From Saccharomonospora azurea NA-128 (GTDB lineage Bacteria > Actinomycetota > Actinomycetes > Mycobacteriales > Pseudonocardiaceae): a DNA stretch of 50,516 bases. Both the position numbers and the translations under genes were made by a program. Below are positions 39,574 through 47,384 of the stretch, one piece after another (positions within the stretch are counted from its first letter, which is position 1; every line of letters begins with the position of its first letter). The stretch covers positions 1,653,954 through 1,704,469 of the forward strand of contig NZ_CM001466.1 of the NCBI RefSeq assembly GCF_000231055.2, read 5' to 3'. The notes below the pieces were generated by a model. That model ran no database searches, was not told the origin of the DNA, and worked only from the letters and a program-made list of their open reading frames with translations.

Positions 39574-42129
39574 TCAGGCCAGCACCACCCGGCCGAGCTC
39601 CGCCGGAGTCGCGAGCAGCGGATGCCGCGGCAGGACCCGCACCGTGTAACCGAGCGAGCCCGCGAACGGCAGCGGCAGCGTGCCCGCGAACTCCCCGCGC
39701 CCGCACGGCGGCAGGGTCACGGTCACGACGTCGCTGAGGTCGTCGGTGTCGCCCACCCTGCCGACGACCGCCTGCACCTCCACATCGGACTCGGTGAGCT
39801 CCGCGAGGTCGACCCGGGCGGTGATGCGCGCGGGCGTGCCGACCACGGGCGTCTCGCTGCCCTCGACGGTCAGGTCGGCCGACACCACCCGCACCAGCGG
39901 CCAGCACGCGTCGACCCGCGCCCGGTAGGCCGCGAGCGACCGGGCGCCCGCGTAGTCGTCGGCCACGGCCGCCGCCACCGTCGTCGCCGCGGGGCCGTAG
40001 TACGACTCGACGTACTCCCGCACCATGCGCGAGGCCTGGACCCTCGGGCCGAGCGTGCGCAGGGTGTGCCAGATCATCGAGAGCCACCCTCGCGGCACGC
40101 CCTGGCCGTCCCGGTCGTAGAACAGCGGCGCGACCTGCTGCCCCACCAGGTCGTACAGCGCGGCCGCCTCCAGGTCGTCCCGCAGCAGCGGATCGGTCAC
40201 CCCGTCCGCGGTGGGGATGGCCCAGCCGTTGCTGCCGTCGTAGTACTCCTCCCACCAGCCGTCGCGGATCGACAGGTTGAGGCAGCCGTTGAGCGCCGCC
40301 TTCATGCCCGACGTGCCGCACGCCTCCAACGGTCGCGTGGGGTTGTTGAGCCACACGTCGCACCCGCGGTAGAGGTAGCGGGCCATGGACATGCCGTAGT
40401 CCGGCAGGAACACCATGCGCTCCCGCACGGCCGGGTCGTCGACGAACTTCACGATCTGCTGGATGAGCGCCTTGCCGCCCTCGTCCGCCGGGTGCGACTT
40501 GCCCGCCACCACGATCTGGATCGGGCGCTCGTCGTCGAGCAGGAGCGCGCGCAGGCGTTCGGGGTCGCGCAGCATCAACGTGAGCCGCTTGTACGTGGGA
40601 ACGCGCCGCGCGAAGCCCACGGTGAGCACGTCGGGATCGAAGATGCGCTCGGTCCAGCCGAGTTCGAGTGCCGACGCGCCGCGTTGCAGCCACGCCTCCC
40701 GCGCGCGCCGCCGCACCTCCTCGACCAGGTTGCCCCGCAGTTCCCGGCGCAGGTCCCACAGCTGCTCGTCGGTGACGTTCGGGTCGATGCCGGAGCCGTC
40801 GCCGTCGTGGCCCCACTCCTCGTCGCTGCCGCCCAGCAGCGTGCTCATCTCCCGCGCCACCCAGGTGGGGCCGTGCACCCCGTTGGTCACCGACGAGATC
40901 GGCACCTCCCCGGTGTCGAAGCCCGGCCACAGGCGGCTGAACATCCGCCGCGACACCCGCCCGTGCAGCGCGGACACTCCGTTGGCCCGCTGCGCGAGCC
41001 GCAGGCCCATGTGCGCCATGTTGAAACGGGTCGGATCGTCCTCGGCACCCAGCGCGAGAACCCGGCTCACGTCCACGCCCGGCAGCAGCCTGCCGTCGCC
41101 GAAGTAGTGCCTGACGAGGTCGACCCGGAACCGGTCGAGACCGGCGGGCACGGGCGTGTGCGTGGTGAACACCGTTCCCGCGCGCACGGCCGACAGCGCC
41201 TCGTCGAACGTGAGCTCGCCCGCCGCCAGGACCTCCCTCACGCGCTCCAGGCCGAGGAACCCGGCGTGCCCCTCGTTGGTGTGGAACACCTCGGGCTGCG
41301 GGTGGCCGCTGAGTTCGCAGTACCGCCGCACGGCCCGCATGCCGCCGACGCCGGCGAGGATCTCCTGCCGGATGCGGTGGTCGTCGTCCCCGCCGTAGAG
41401 ACGGTCCGTGACGCCCCGCAGGTCCTCGTCGTTGCCCTCGACGTCGGTGTCGAGCAGCAGCAGCGGGATGCGACCCACCCGCGCCTTCCAGATCTGGGCC
41501 AGCAGCTCCCGCCCGCCGGGCATCGCCACCTGCACGTACACGGGCTCGCCGGACGGTTCGGTGAGCAGTTCCAGCGGCAGCCCGCTGGGGTCGATCACCG
41601 GGTAGTGCTCCACCTGCCATCCGTCCAGCGAGAGCGACTGCCGGAAGTAGCCCGCCCGGTACAGCGGTCCCACGCCGATCATCGGCACCCCGAGGTCGGA
41701 GGCGGCCTTCAGGTGGTCGCCCGCCAGCACGCCGAGTCCGCCGGAGTAGTTCGGCAGCGCCTCGTGCACCCCGAACTCCATGGAGAAGTACGCCACCGCG
41801 CGCGGGAACCGCTCCCCGTCGTCGGCCTGCTCGACCCGCCGCTGGAACCAGCGCGGCTCCGTGAGGTAACGCCGGAGGTCCTCACTCGCCTCCCGCGTTC
41901 TGGCGAGGAACTCGGAATCGTGCGCGAGCGCGTCGAGCCGGGAGGGCGGCAGCTGCGCCAGCATGCGCAGCGGGTCGCGGATCCGGCGGAAGAGCGCGTC
42001 GTCCATCGACGCGAACAGGTCTCGGGTCGGTGGATGCCACGTCCACCTCAGATTGGTGGCCAGTTCGGTGAGTCCCGTCAACTCGTCGGGCACCCGCGCG
42101 TGCACGGTGAACCGGCGGACAGCTTTCAT
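39574..42129 (-). CDS. glgP: Alpha-glucan phosphorylase (GlgP, short actinobacterial type)
   Basis: 851 aa, GT35. N-terminal DUF3417-type region (LTGLTELATNLRWTWHPPTRDLFASMDD) marks the alpha-glucan phosphorylase subfamily seen in actinobacteria. Family stretches: AYFSMEFGVHEALPNYSGGLGVLAGDHLKAASDLGVP, VFHTNEGHAGFLGLERV, and the pyridoxal-phosphate site EACGTSGMKAALNGCLNLSIRDGWW with its Lys. It releases glucose-1-phosphate from glycogen or maltodextrin and may supply or trim the glucans made by the GH57/GT4 genes. ATG 42129; the longer frame upstream is not homologous. Confidence 0.94.
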   Translation of the reverse strand: MKAVRRFTVHARVPDELTGLTELATNLRWTWHPPTRDLFASMDDALFRRIRDPLRMLAQLPPSRLDALAHDSEFLARTREASEDLRRYLTEPRWFQRRVEQADDGERFPRAVAYFSMEFGVHEALPNYSGGLGVLAGDHLKAASDLGVPMIGVGPLYRAGYFRQSLSLDGWQVEHYPVIDPSGLPLELLTEPSGEPVYVQVAMPGGRELLAQIWKARVGRIPLLLLDTDVEGNDEDLRGVTDRLYGGDDDHRIRQEILAGVGGMRAVRRYCELSGHPQPEVFHTNEGHAGFLGLERVREVLAAGELTFDEALSAVRAGTVFTTHTPVPAGLDRFRVDLVRHYFGDGRLLPGVDVSRVLALGAEDDPTRFNMAHMGLRLAQRANGVSALHGRVSRRMFSRLWPGFDTGEVPISSVTNGVHGPTWVAREMSTLLGGSDEEWGHDGDGSGIDPNVTDEQLWDLRRELRGNLVEEVRRRAREAWLQRGASALELGWTERIFDPDVLTVGFARRVPTYKRLTLMLRDPERLRALLLDDERPIQIVVAGKSHPADEGGKALIQQIVKFVDDPAVRERMVFLPDYGMSMARYLYRGCDVWLNNPTRPLEACGTSGMKAALNGCLNLSIRDGWWEEYYDGSNGWAIPTADGVTDPLLRDDLEAAALYDLVGQQVAPLFYDRDGQGVPRGWLSMIWHTLRTLGPRVQASRMVREYVESYYGPAATTVAAAVADDYAGARSLAAYRARVDACWPLVRVVSADLTVEGSETPVVGTPARITARVDLAELTESDVEVQAVVGRVGDTDDLSDVVTVTLPPCGRGEFAGTLPLPFAGSLGYTVRVLPRHPLLATPAELGRVVLA

Positions 42130-42259
42130 GAAGATCGACCATAACGCCGGGCTCTCCGGGTCGCGCGCGGCCTCACTCCGAGGCCGGACCCGAACCACGC
42201 GGTAGGAATGTCACATCCGAGTTGCCCGGTATCGCCCCGATCACGGCCCCCGCGTGCGC

Positions 42260-42273
42260 TACTGTCCCCGCCA
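42260..42273 (+). promoter_or_regulatory. -10 box of a leaderless promoter for the zinc metalloprotease gene
   Basis: TACTGT (42260-42265), seven bases, ATG at 42273, with no ribosome binding site. Same arrangement as the degV, GT4 and NlpC/P60 genes. Confidence 0.5.
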
Positions 42274-43721
42274 TGACGCGCACAGGGGGACGAGGGGTGC
42301 GACGCCGGTTGGTGGCCGTCGCGGCGGCGATGTCGGTGCTCGGAGCGAGTGCCTGCTCGACGGAGATTCAGGGTGAGATCCGCAGTGAGGGCACCATCGC
42401 GGGGCTGCCGATCACGCACTTCGAGAGTGGCATGAAGCCGTCGGCGCCTCAGCCCGAACTGACCATCGAGAACGTGTCGAACACCGAGGACGACCGGCTC
42501 GCGGCCGCCGCCATCGCCGACGTCTCCGCGTTCTGGGCCGAGCAGTTCCCCCAGCACTTCGACCAGCCTTTCGAGCCCGTCGGCAAGCTGATGTCGTACG
42601 ACTCCAACACGGACAAGATCGACGTCTGTGGGGCGACCACGGCCGACGTGGCGATGAACGCCTTCTACTGCCCGCCCGAGGACCTTGTCGCGTGGGACCG
42701 GGGCACGCTCCTGCCGCTGCTGCGGGAGAAGTTCGGCCCCATGGCCGTGGTCACCGTGCTCGGTCACGAGTTCGGCCACGCTGTGCAGTACCGGCTGGGC
42801 CCGAAGGCGGGTGTCGACCAACAGACGTCGACGATCGTGAAGGAGCAGCAGGCCGACTGCTTCACCGGCGCGTACTTCCGCTGGATCGCCGAGGAGCGCA
42901 GCCAGTACTTCGACGTCTCCACGTCGGAGGGCCTGAACCAGGTGCTGGCCTCACTGTTCTTCATCCGCGACTCGCCCGGCCAGTCGCATGCGGCGGACGG
43001 CGCGCACGGCACGGCGTTCGACCGCACCTACGCGTTCCAGCTCGGTTTCGAGGCCGACGCCGCGAAGTGCGCGACCATCGACCAGGCCGACGTCGACGCG
43101 CGCATCACCGAACGTCCCTTCGACCCCGACGACGCGGGCATGGGCGACATCACCGTCAACGACCAGACGTTGGGCCTGCTCCAGCAGAGCCTCGACGAGT
43201 CGTTCGCGGGCGCCGGCGTGCCGGGCCCGAAAATCGTGAACCAGGGCGGCTCCTGCCCGGGTGGCGTGTCCACGCCTCCCGCGTCGTACTGCGAGGACAC
43301 CAACACCGTCACCGTCGACATGGCCGCCCTGGCAGAGCTCGGGCAGCCGATCGACCGCGAAGCCGAGTTCACGGGCCAGGGCTCGGGCGGGCTCGGCGAC
43401 TTCGCAGCGTTCGCGGAGGTCGTCTCCCGCTACGTGCAGGGCATCCAGGTGGGCTTGAACGTGCCGGTGGACAACGCCAACGCGGGCCTGCGCACCGCGT
43501 GCCTCGTGGGCGCCTGGACCGCCGCCATCGACCACCCCGGAGCGGCACTACGCCCGTCCCCGGGCGACCTCGACGAAGCCATCGCCGAACTGATGCTGCC
43601 CCGAAGCCTCATCTCCGCCGACGTCAACGGCCACCCGGCCGTCAACGGCTTCGCCCGCATCGAAGCCCTACGCCTCGGCTACTTCGACGGCTCAGGAGCC
43701 TGCAGCTCGAAATACCCGTGA
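42273..43721 (+). CDS. Neutral zinc metallopeptidase, putative lipoprotein
   Basis: 482 aa. N-terminus: RRRLVAVAAAMSVLGASACST, a signal peptide ending in a probable lipobox (ASAC). The peptidase motif is TVLGHEFGHAVQYRLG with HEFGH as the zinc site, in a YpfJ-type (Zn_peptidase) domain together with KEQQADCFTGAYFRWI, which supplies the third ligand Asp. Other stretches: DVCGATTADVAMNAFYCPPEDLVAWD. Likely outside the membrane with a role in envelope protein turnover (inference). Start ATG 42273 is six to seven bases past a -10 box. Confidence 0.9.
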   Translation: MTRTGGRGVRRRLVAVAAAMSVLGASACSTEIQGEIRSEGTIAGLPITHFESGMKPSAPQPELTIENVSNTEDDRLAAAAIADVSAFWAEQFPQHFDQPFEPVGKLMSYDSNTDKIDVCGATTADVAMNAFYCPPEDLVAWDRGTLLPLLREKFGPMAVVTVLGHEFGHAVQYRLGPKAGVDQQTSTIVKEQQADCFTGAYFRWIAEERSQYFDVSTSEGLNQVLASLFFIRDSPGQSHAADGAHGTAFDRTYAFQLGFEADAAKCATIDQADVDARITERPFDPDDAGMGDITVNDQTLGLLQQSLDESFAGAGVPGPKIVNQGGSCPGGVSTPPASYCEDTNTVTVDMAALAELGQPIDREAEFTGQGSGGLGDFAAFAEVVSRYVQGIQVGLNVPVDNANAGLRTACLVGAWTAAIDHPGAALRPSPGDLDEAIAELMLPRSLISADVNGHPAVNGFARIEALRLGYFDGSGACSSKYP

Positions 43722-43731
43722 GCGGTGGTAG

Positions 43732-43965
43732 ATACGTGCCACAAGCAACCTGCTCGTCTGGATCAACGCTCTGGACGAGCAGTCGAAGGCGCAGGCCGTT
43801 GATGCCATCACTCGCTGCGTCCGGGCGCTCGGCGGACACATCCCGATCTTCGCGGTGTTCGGCCACGATGCGTACATCGTGCGCGGCACCGACGCCCCCA
43901 CGCTGACACACCTGTTCGCCGACCCGCTGTCTCACCGTCATCCCGCGGTTCTTGTCCATACCTGA
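43732..43965 (+). pseudogene. Start-less fragment of an unidentified gene
   Basis: An open frame of 77 codons begins right after an in-frame TAG (43729-43731) and runs to TGA (43963-43965). The product reads like a normal protein: NLLVWINALDEQSKAQAVD, RCVRALGGHIPIFAVFGHD, AYIVRGTDAPTLTHLF. It has no ATG, GTG or TTG near its 5' end, so it is either a 5'-truncated pseudogene or starts from an unusual codon. No family recognised. It directly follows the metallopeptidase gene and opens the accessory region. Confidence 0.4.
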
Positions 43966-44519
43966 CGTGCCAACCGTCTAGGGAACGCACGCCTGGTTCT
44001 CCGTGCGCACCAGCTCCCTGATCGACCAACCCGTTCGGCTGGTTGCCGAGCCTCCAGTGGGCACCAAGGCTAGTTGCATTTTCGAAGTCCACTTCGTAAT
44101 CTGAAGTGATTAGTGCGGGCAATCGTCAGTACTGCGGGTTTGCGGAGGTGACCGGCCCGGTCACGTGACCTCCGAACGGCCGGGGTGGTGGTGCGGGTCG
44201 CCGATGAGCAGCCCGGTGGCGGCGCGGCCTACAGGACCGACGCCTCCTGACTGCGGCGCTCCGCGCCGGATACCCGGCCGGGCGTCGCGGGATTCGGTCA
44301 CGGTCGGCGCAGGTGCACCGGACTTCGAAGCCGATCTGACGGTCCATAGTGGCCCCGAGCTACGCGTCCTGCTCGCAGGCAACCTCATACCCTTTGCTGC
44401 GCTGTCCAGCGGTCCGAAATTCGAGCGTTTCACCAGTACGCGCCAGATTCCCCTGACCGATACCGCCGACGCTCCATCACCCAGGAACACGCCTTTGCTG
44501 TCCAGAAGAGGAGAAGATC
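43966..44519. other. 554-bp region with no supported gene
   Basis: Short frames on both strands lack start signals or family resemblance. A perfect palindrome CGAAGT-CC-ACTTCG lies at 44083-44096. The last 180 bp are less GC-rich and may contain the promoter of the reductase gene. This stretch probably reflects decay at the edge of the accessory region. Confidence 0.4.
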
Positions 44520-45098
44520 ATGGCCGTGATCGCGAGTTTGAGCATCTCGCTCGATGGGTTCTACACGGGTCCGCGCCCGAGCCCAGAGAACCCGATGGGT
44601 GATGGTGGCGCGGCCTTACATGGGTGGTTCGCCCACGATGTCGCCGACCGGAACCAGCTCACCTCGGACGACATCCTGCGTCCGGAGTTGGAGCGCACCG
44701 GCGCCCTGGTCATGGGCAGAGACAGCTACGAACACGCCCAGGTCGCCTGGGGGCCGCACCCGCCGTTCGAAATGCCCATTTTCGTCCTCACCCACTACTC
44801 GCGTCCCGACGACATCCGCGAGGGTTCCTCGTTCCACTTCATCACCGACGGATTCGAAGCAGCAGTACAGCAAGCAACCGCCGCCGCGGACGGCAAAGAC
44901 GTCGGGCTGCACGGCGGCGGAGCGATTCGACAGGGGATACGCGCCGGCCTCCTCGACGAACTGCAGCTACACCTCGTCCCGGTACTCCTCGGGCAAGGCC
45001 GCCGGCTCTTCGAAGACCTTCGGTGTGAGTTCGGCATCGTGCGTGTCGCGGAAGGACCCGGGGCGACCCACCTCAAATACCAGGTGATGCAGCCGTGA
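44520..45098 (+). CDS. Dihydrofolate reductase family (RibD C-terminal-like) protein
   Basis: 192 aa. It begins MAVIASLSISLDGFYTGPRPSPENPMGDGGAALHGW, the usual start of RibD-C/DHFR-like proteins. Nucleotide-binding parts: GALVMGRDSYEHAQVAWG and DVGLHGGGAIRQGIRAGLLDELQLHLVPVLLGQGRRLFEDL. Such proteins reduce small molecules with NADPH and are often annotated as dihydrofolate reductase without proof. ATG 44520 follows AGAGGAGAAG. Stands alone next to the toxin locus. Confidence 0.88.
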   Translation: MAVIASLSISLDGFYTGPRPSPENPMGDGGAALHGWFAHDVADRNQLTSDDILRPELERTGALVMGRDSYEHAQVAWGPHPPFEMPIFVLTHYSRPDDIREGSSFHFITDGFEAAVQQATAAADGKDVGLHGGGAIRQGIRAGLLDELQLHLVPVLLGQGRRLFEDLRCEFGIVRVAEGPGATHLKYQVMQP

Positions 45099-45333
45099 TC
45101 CCGACAGCGTTTGCCAGGCCCACCAACGTCCTGACCCACAACAGTAGCCGAATGAGGCCTCCTGCCCGGACATGTCCACGATGCAACCGGGCCCGATCCC
45201 CAGGCCATTCATTACCTACCAGGTCGAGCTACTCAAAGTTACCCAAAGCCTGGCCTACCGGACAAAAACGTGACCGCGAGAGTCGCCTTCACCGGATACC
45301 CGAGCTCCGAAAGCAAAACGGAGATCACTTACA

Positions 45334-45546
45334 CTATGGATGGAATGGGTTCATTGGGCTTCTATAAAAGGCTACTTCATGAGCACCGTCTCGAAGGGGA
45401 GGCCAACGAAGCTGTACCAGATCACCCTCCCAGTGACACACAGGGCAAATCGGATGCGAATCCGGAGGCTCGTCGTGTACCTCGCATCCACAGCATGCAC
45501 GGTGAGGTTCAGCAGTCCGATTGACGCGCAACCCGGTCTCCTTCTG
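45334..45546 (-). pseudogene. CPCC-type cysteine-rich immunity remnant
   Basis: A minus-strand frame downstream of and partly overlapping imm3 reads ACCGCEVHDEPPDSHPICPVCHWEGD followed by LVQLRWPPLRDGAHE and ends at TAG. It resembles the CPCC family (CPCCG...ICPVCxWEDDLVQLRWP), often found among polymorphic-toxin immunity genes. The first cysteine motif is changed (CCGC) and the normal C-terminal GGANxxSL...NY region is replaced, so it looks truncated or frameshifted. No good start; TTG at about 45546 is possible. Confidence 0.45.
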
Positions 45547-45850
45547 GCGTGTTTCTGATCCAGAAGCTACCCCCGAGCGGCATCCAATCATTGGCCTCTA
45601 AATCCACTAGGGCCCGCCGGCATAACTCCTCAACTGTACCTTCCCAATCTTCGAACCCGCTATCACCAATCACCCCCAAACAGGCTTCGTTTCGCCGTAG
45701 AAGTCGTTCAATAACCCCCATGGCCACCTCCTTGTACGACCCCCCGGATTGACTTGCCACTTCACGGCTCAGGGCAATAATGTCATCAACCAGGACCCAG
45801 TCGTCAAGTCCTTCCTTCAAAACTTGCAATGCCACACTTTCTTCATTCAT
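45509..45850 (-). CDS. Putative immunity protein 3
   Basis: 113 aa, acidic. MNEESVALQVLKEGLDDWVLVDDIIALSREV, then GVIERLLRRNEACLGVIGDSGFEDWEGTVEELCRRALVDLEANDWMPLGGSFWIRNTPEGD. I do not recognise a numbered family, though similar small acidic proteins sit beside actinomycete toxins. ATG 45850 overlaps the toxin-3 stop by 8 bp, so it is translationally coupled to that toxin. Position and coupling, not sequence, support the immunity role. Confidence 0.6.
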   Translation of the reverse strand: MNEESVALQVLKEGLDDWVLVDDIIALSREVASQSGGSYKEVAMGVIERLLRRNEACLGVIGDSGFEDWEGTVEELCRRALVDLEANDWMPLGGSFWIRNTPEGDRVARQSDC

Positions 45851-46811
45851 TTGATAGATGCACCTTCCACGACTTTCCGCTCGGCGGGATAATATCGATC
45901 GTGGGACCACCGGAACGGGAACTTGTTCTCCACTGCATTATAGTGCCATCCTGTAGCTTGAACACGTCAGGGATTTTACTACCACGCGCAGGCATCCTTT
46001 CAGCTCCAGCGGTCCACTTCTCGAAACTTTCTCGCATCTCCTGCACTGTAGGCACTTCCCTTACGTGCTGGTTATTTCCTTTCTCAAGATCACGGAACTC
46101 TGACTTCCAATCGCAGGGTCCACTTGAGTTGTGCGCAAGAACACCTACATCGCTTGCCACCGCATAGTAGGTGTGAACACCGTTAATGGTGAGGTTGTGA
46201 ACTCGGCGGCTTTCGGTGCGGCTTTCCAGGCTCAGAACTTGAAACTGGTCGCCGTCTGCGCTCCGCAGGTCGTTGCCGGGTTTGAGTGCGTCGGCGTTGA
46301 CCCAGCGGCCTTGGTCGTCGACCCAGAACGGGTGCTCAGCCGTGGCCACCACCCTGGCGGTCCTGTCACCGTCCGCACCGTCGACGTCCACCGTGACCTC
46401 GACCAGCTCCTTGATACCGGAGCTGGTGATGGTCGCCACGACCGTACGCGGCCCCTCCTCGCCGGTCTCCGAATCGGTCGCCCACACCCGGTCCCCGACC
46501 TCAACCTCCTCGACCGGCTTCACCCGGCCATCGGCCAACAACACACCAGTACCAGGCACAAAACTGCTGCACCCCGGCGGACCACCACCACTCCGACGAC
46601 CCGCGCCCGCGACGTCCCCGGCAGCATCCGCACCCTTGCGGAACCACTTCGTGAACGTGGCAGCAATACCAGCCAACGGCGCCGCCGCCCCACACGAGAA
46701 CGCCGCGTTCGTAACATCCCCCTCCGCGCCATACCACCCACAGTTCAGGCCACCAGCCCAGCTCCCAAACGCTGGAAACAGCTCAACGACATCCAGAGCC
46801 AAATGCCCCAT
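45843..46811 (-). CDS. Orphan toxin cassette 3: post-core/HINT/C-terminal toxin
   Basis: 322 aa from ATG 46811. Order: RHS post-core region (MGHLALDVVELFPAFGSWAGGLNCGWYGAEGDVTNA), then a HINT autoprotease (CSSFVPGTGVLLADGRVKPVEEVEVGDRVWATD ... HNLTINGVHTYY ... VLAHN|S), then a 94-residue toxin tip. There is no RHS core, LamG or secretion signal, so it is probably a displaced tip. The tip (LEKGNNQHVREV, GSKIPDVFKLQDGTIMQWR, SSRSGGPTIDI, SGKSWKVHLSNE) is of a type seen at toxin ends; a nuclease role is inference. The N-terminal frame is open upstream for a few codons only. Confidence 0.75.
   Translation of the reverse strand: MGHLALDVVELFPAFGSWAGGLNCGWYGAEGDVTNAAFSCGAAAPLAGIAATFTKWFRKGADAAGDVAGAGRRSGGGPPGCSSFVPGTGVLLADGRVKPVEEVEVGDRVWATDSETGEEGPRTVVATITSSGIKELVEVTVDVDGADGDRTARVVATAEHPFWVDDQGRWVNADALKPGNDLRSADGDQFQVLSLESRTESRRVHNLTINGVHTYYAVASDVGVLAHNSSGPCDWKSEFRDLEKGNNQHVREVPTVQEMRESFEKWTAGAERMPARGSKIPDVFKLQDGTIMQWRTSSRSGGPTIDIIPPSGKSWKVHLSNE
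46158..46750 (-). repeat. HINT-region direct repeat, copy A
   Basis: Near-identical to copy B at 47748-48340, with a constant offset of 1590 bp. Identity is almost complete from about 46400 to 46750 (only single-base changes such as at 46416 and near 46480) and lower at the toxin-proximal end. It ends abruptly at CAGTTCAGGC (46741-46750). Confidence 0.85.
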
Positions 46812-46850
46812 GTCGATACCGGTGTCAGCTAACCACGCACCGACATATGC

Positions 46851-47372
46851 TCAATCTACTGTTGGCCGCACGCGTCCTTCTGCCCACGAACGAAACGGCT
46901 CTTCCGCCGATAGAGGTGATGAAGTCCTCATGAGAGCGACCCCAAAGTCCACTGCAAGGCGTTCAAGCATTTCTACGAGGTCCACCTTTGCCATGTCTTC
47001 GAAGGGAGGATTCGAATCCATACCAGTCAACAAAGAGCATACAATCCTTACACGCTCACCATCCGGAATGAAAGTCAATATACGCTCCACCCCTTGAGAA
47101 GCGAAAATAAACTCAAATTCTTCATTCTTAGCCAGTGCACCTAGAATATCTGGAAGGCTTTCCATGAAAATAGAACAATCGTACTCCACATCCAGAACCC
47201 AGTCCAGGCCGAATCCGAACATTCGAAACTTGACACCCGAATAATCCAAGATCTCACACGCGGCCATAACCTTGGACTCATATTCATCCAACTCATCGGG
47301 CAATTCGCCAGATTTCGCAGCCTGCGACTGCAGAAGACCCGCGCAGTCCAAGAAACATTGAAAAGTCAACAC
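46851..47372 (-). CDS. Putative immunity protein 2
   Basis: 173 aa from GTG 47372. Acidic and low-GC compared with the surroundings. LTFQCFLDCAGLLQSQ at the start, then DELDEYESKVMAACEILDYSGVKFRMFGFGLDWVLDVEYDCSIFMESLPDIL, and EFEFIFASQGVERILTFIPDGERVRIVC. No family number assigned. It starts 12 bp after the toxin-2 stop with GGAAG upstream, the typical toxin-immunity spacing. Confidence 0.6.
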   Translation of the reverse strand: MLTFQCFLDCAGLLQSQAAKSGELPDELDEYESKVMAACEILDYSGVKFRMFGFGLDWVLDVEYDCSIFMESLPDILGALAKNEEFEFIFASQGVERILTFIPDGERVRIVCSLLTGMDSNPPFEDMAKVDLVEMLERLAVDFGVALMRTSSPLSAEEPFRSWAEGRVRPTVD

Positions 47373-47384
47373 TACCCACTTCCC

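Noticed and set aside
44161-44602. Open frames on both strands before the RibD-C gene
   Set aside because: No ribosome site, no family pattern, and overlap with the reductase gene.
43966-45333. Insertion sequence or integrase in the accessory region
   Set aside because: No transposase or recombinase frame and no convincing terminal inverted repeats were found. The palindrome at 44083 is too short.
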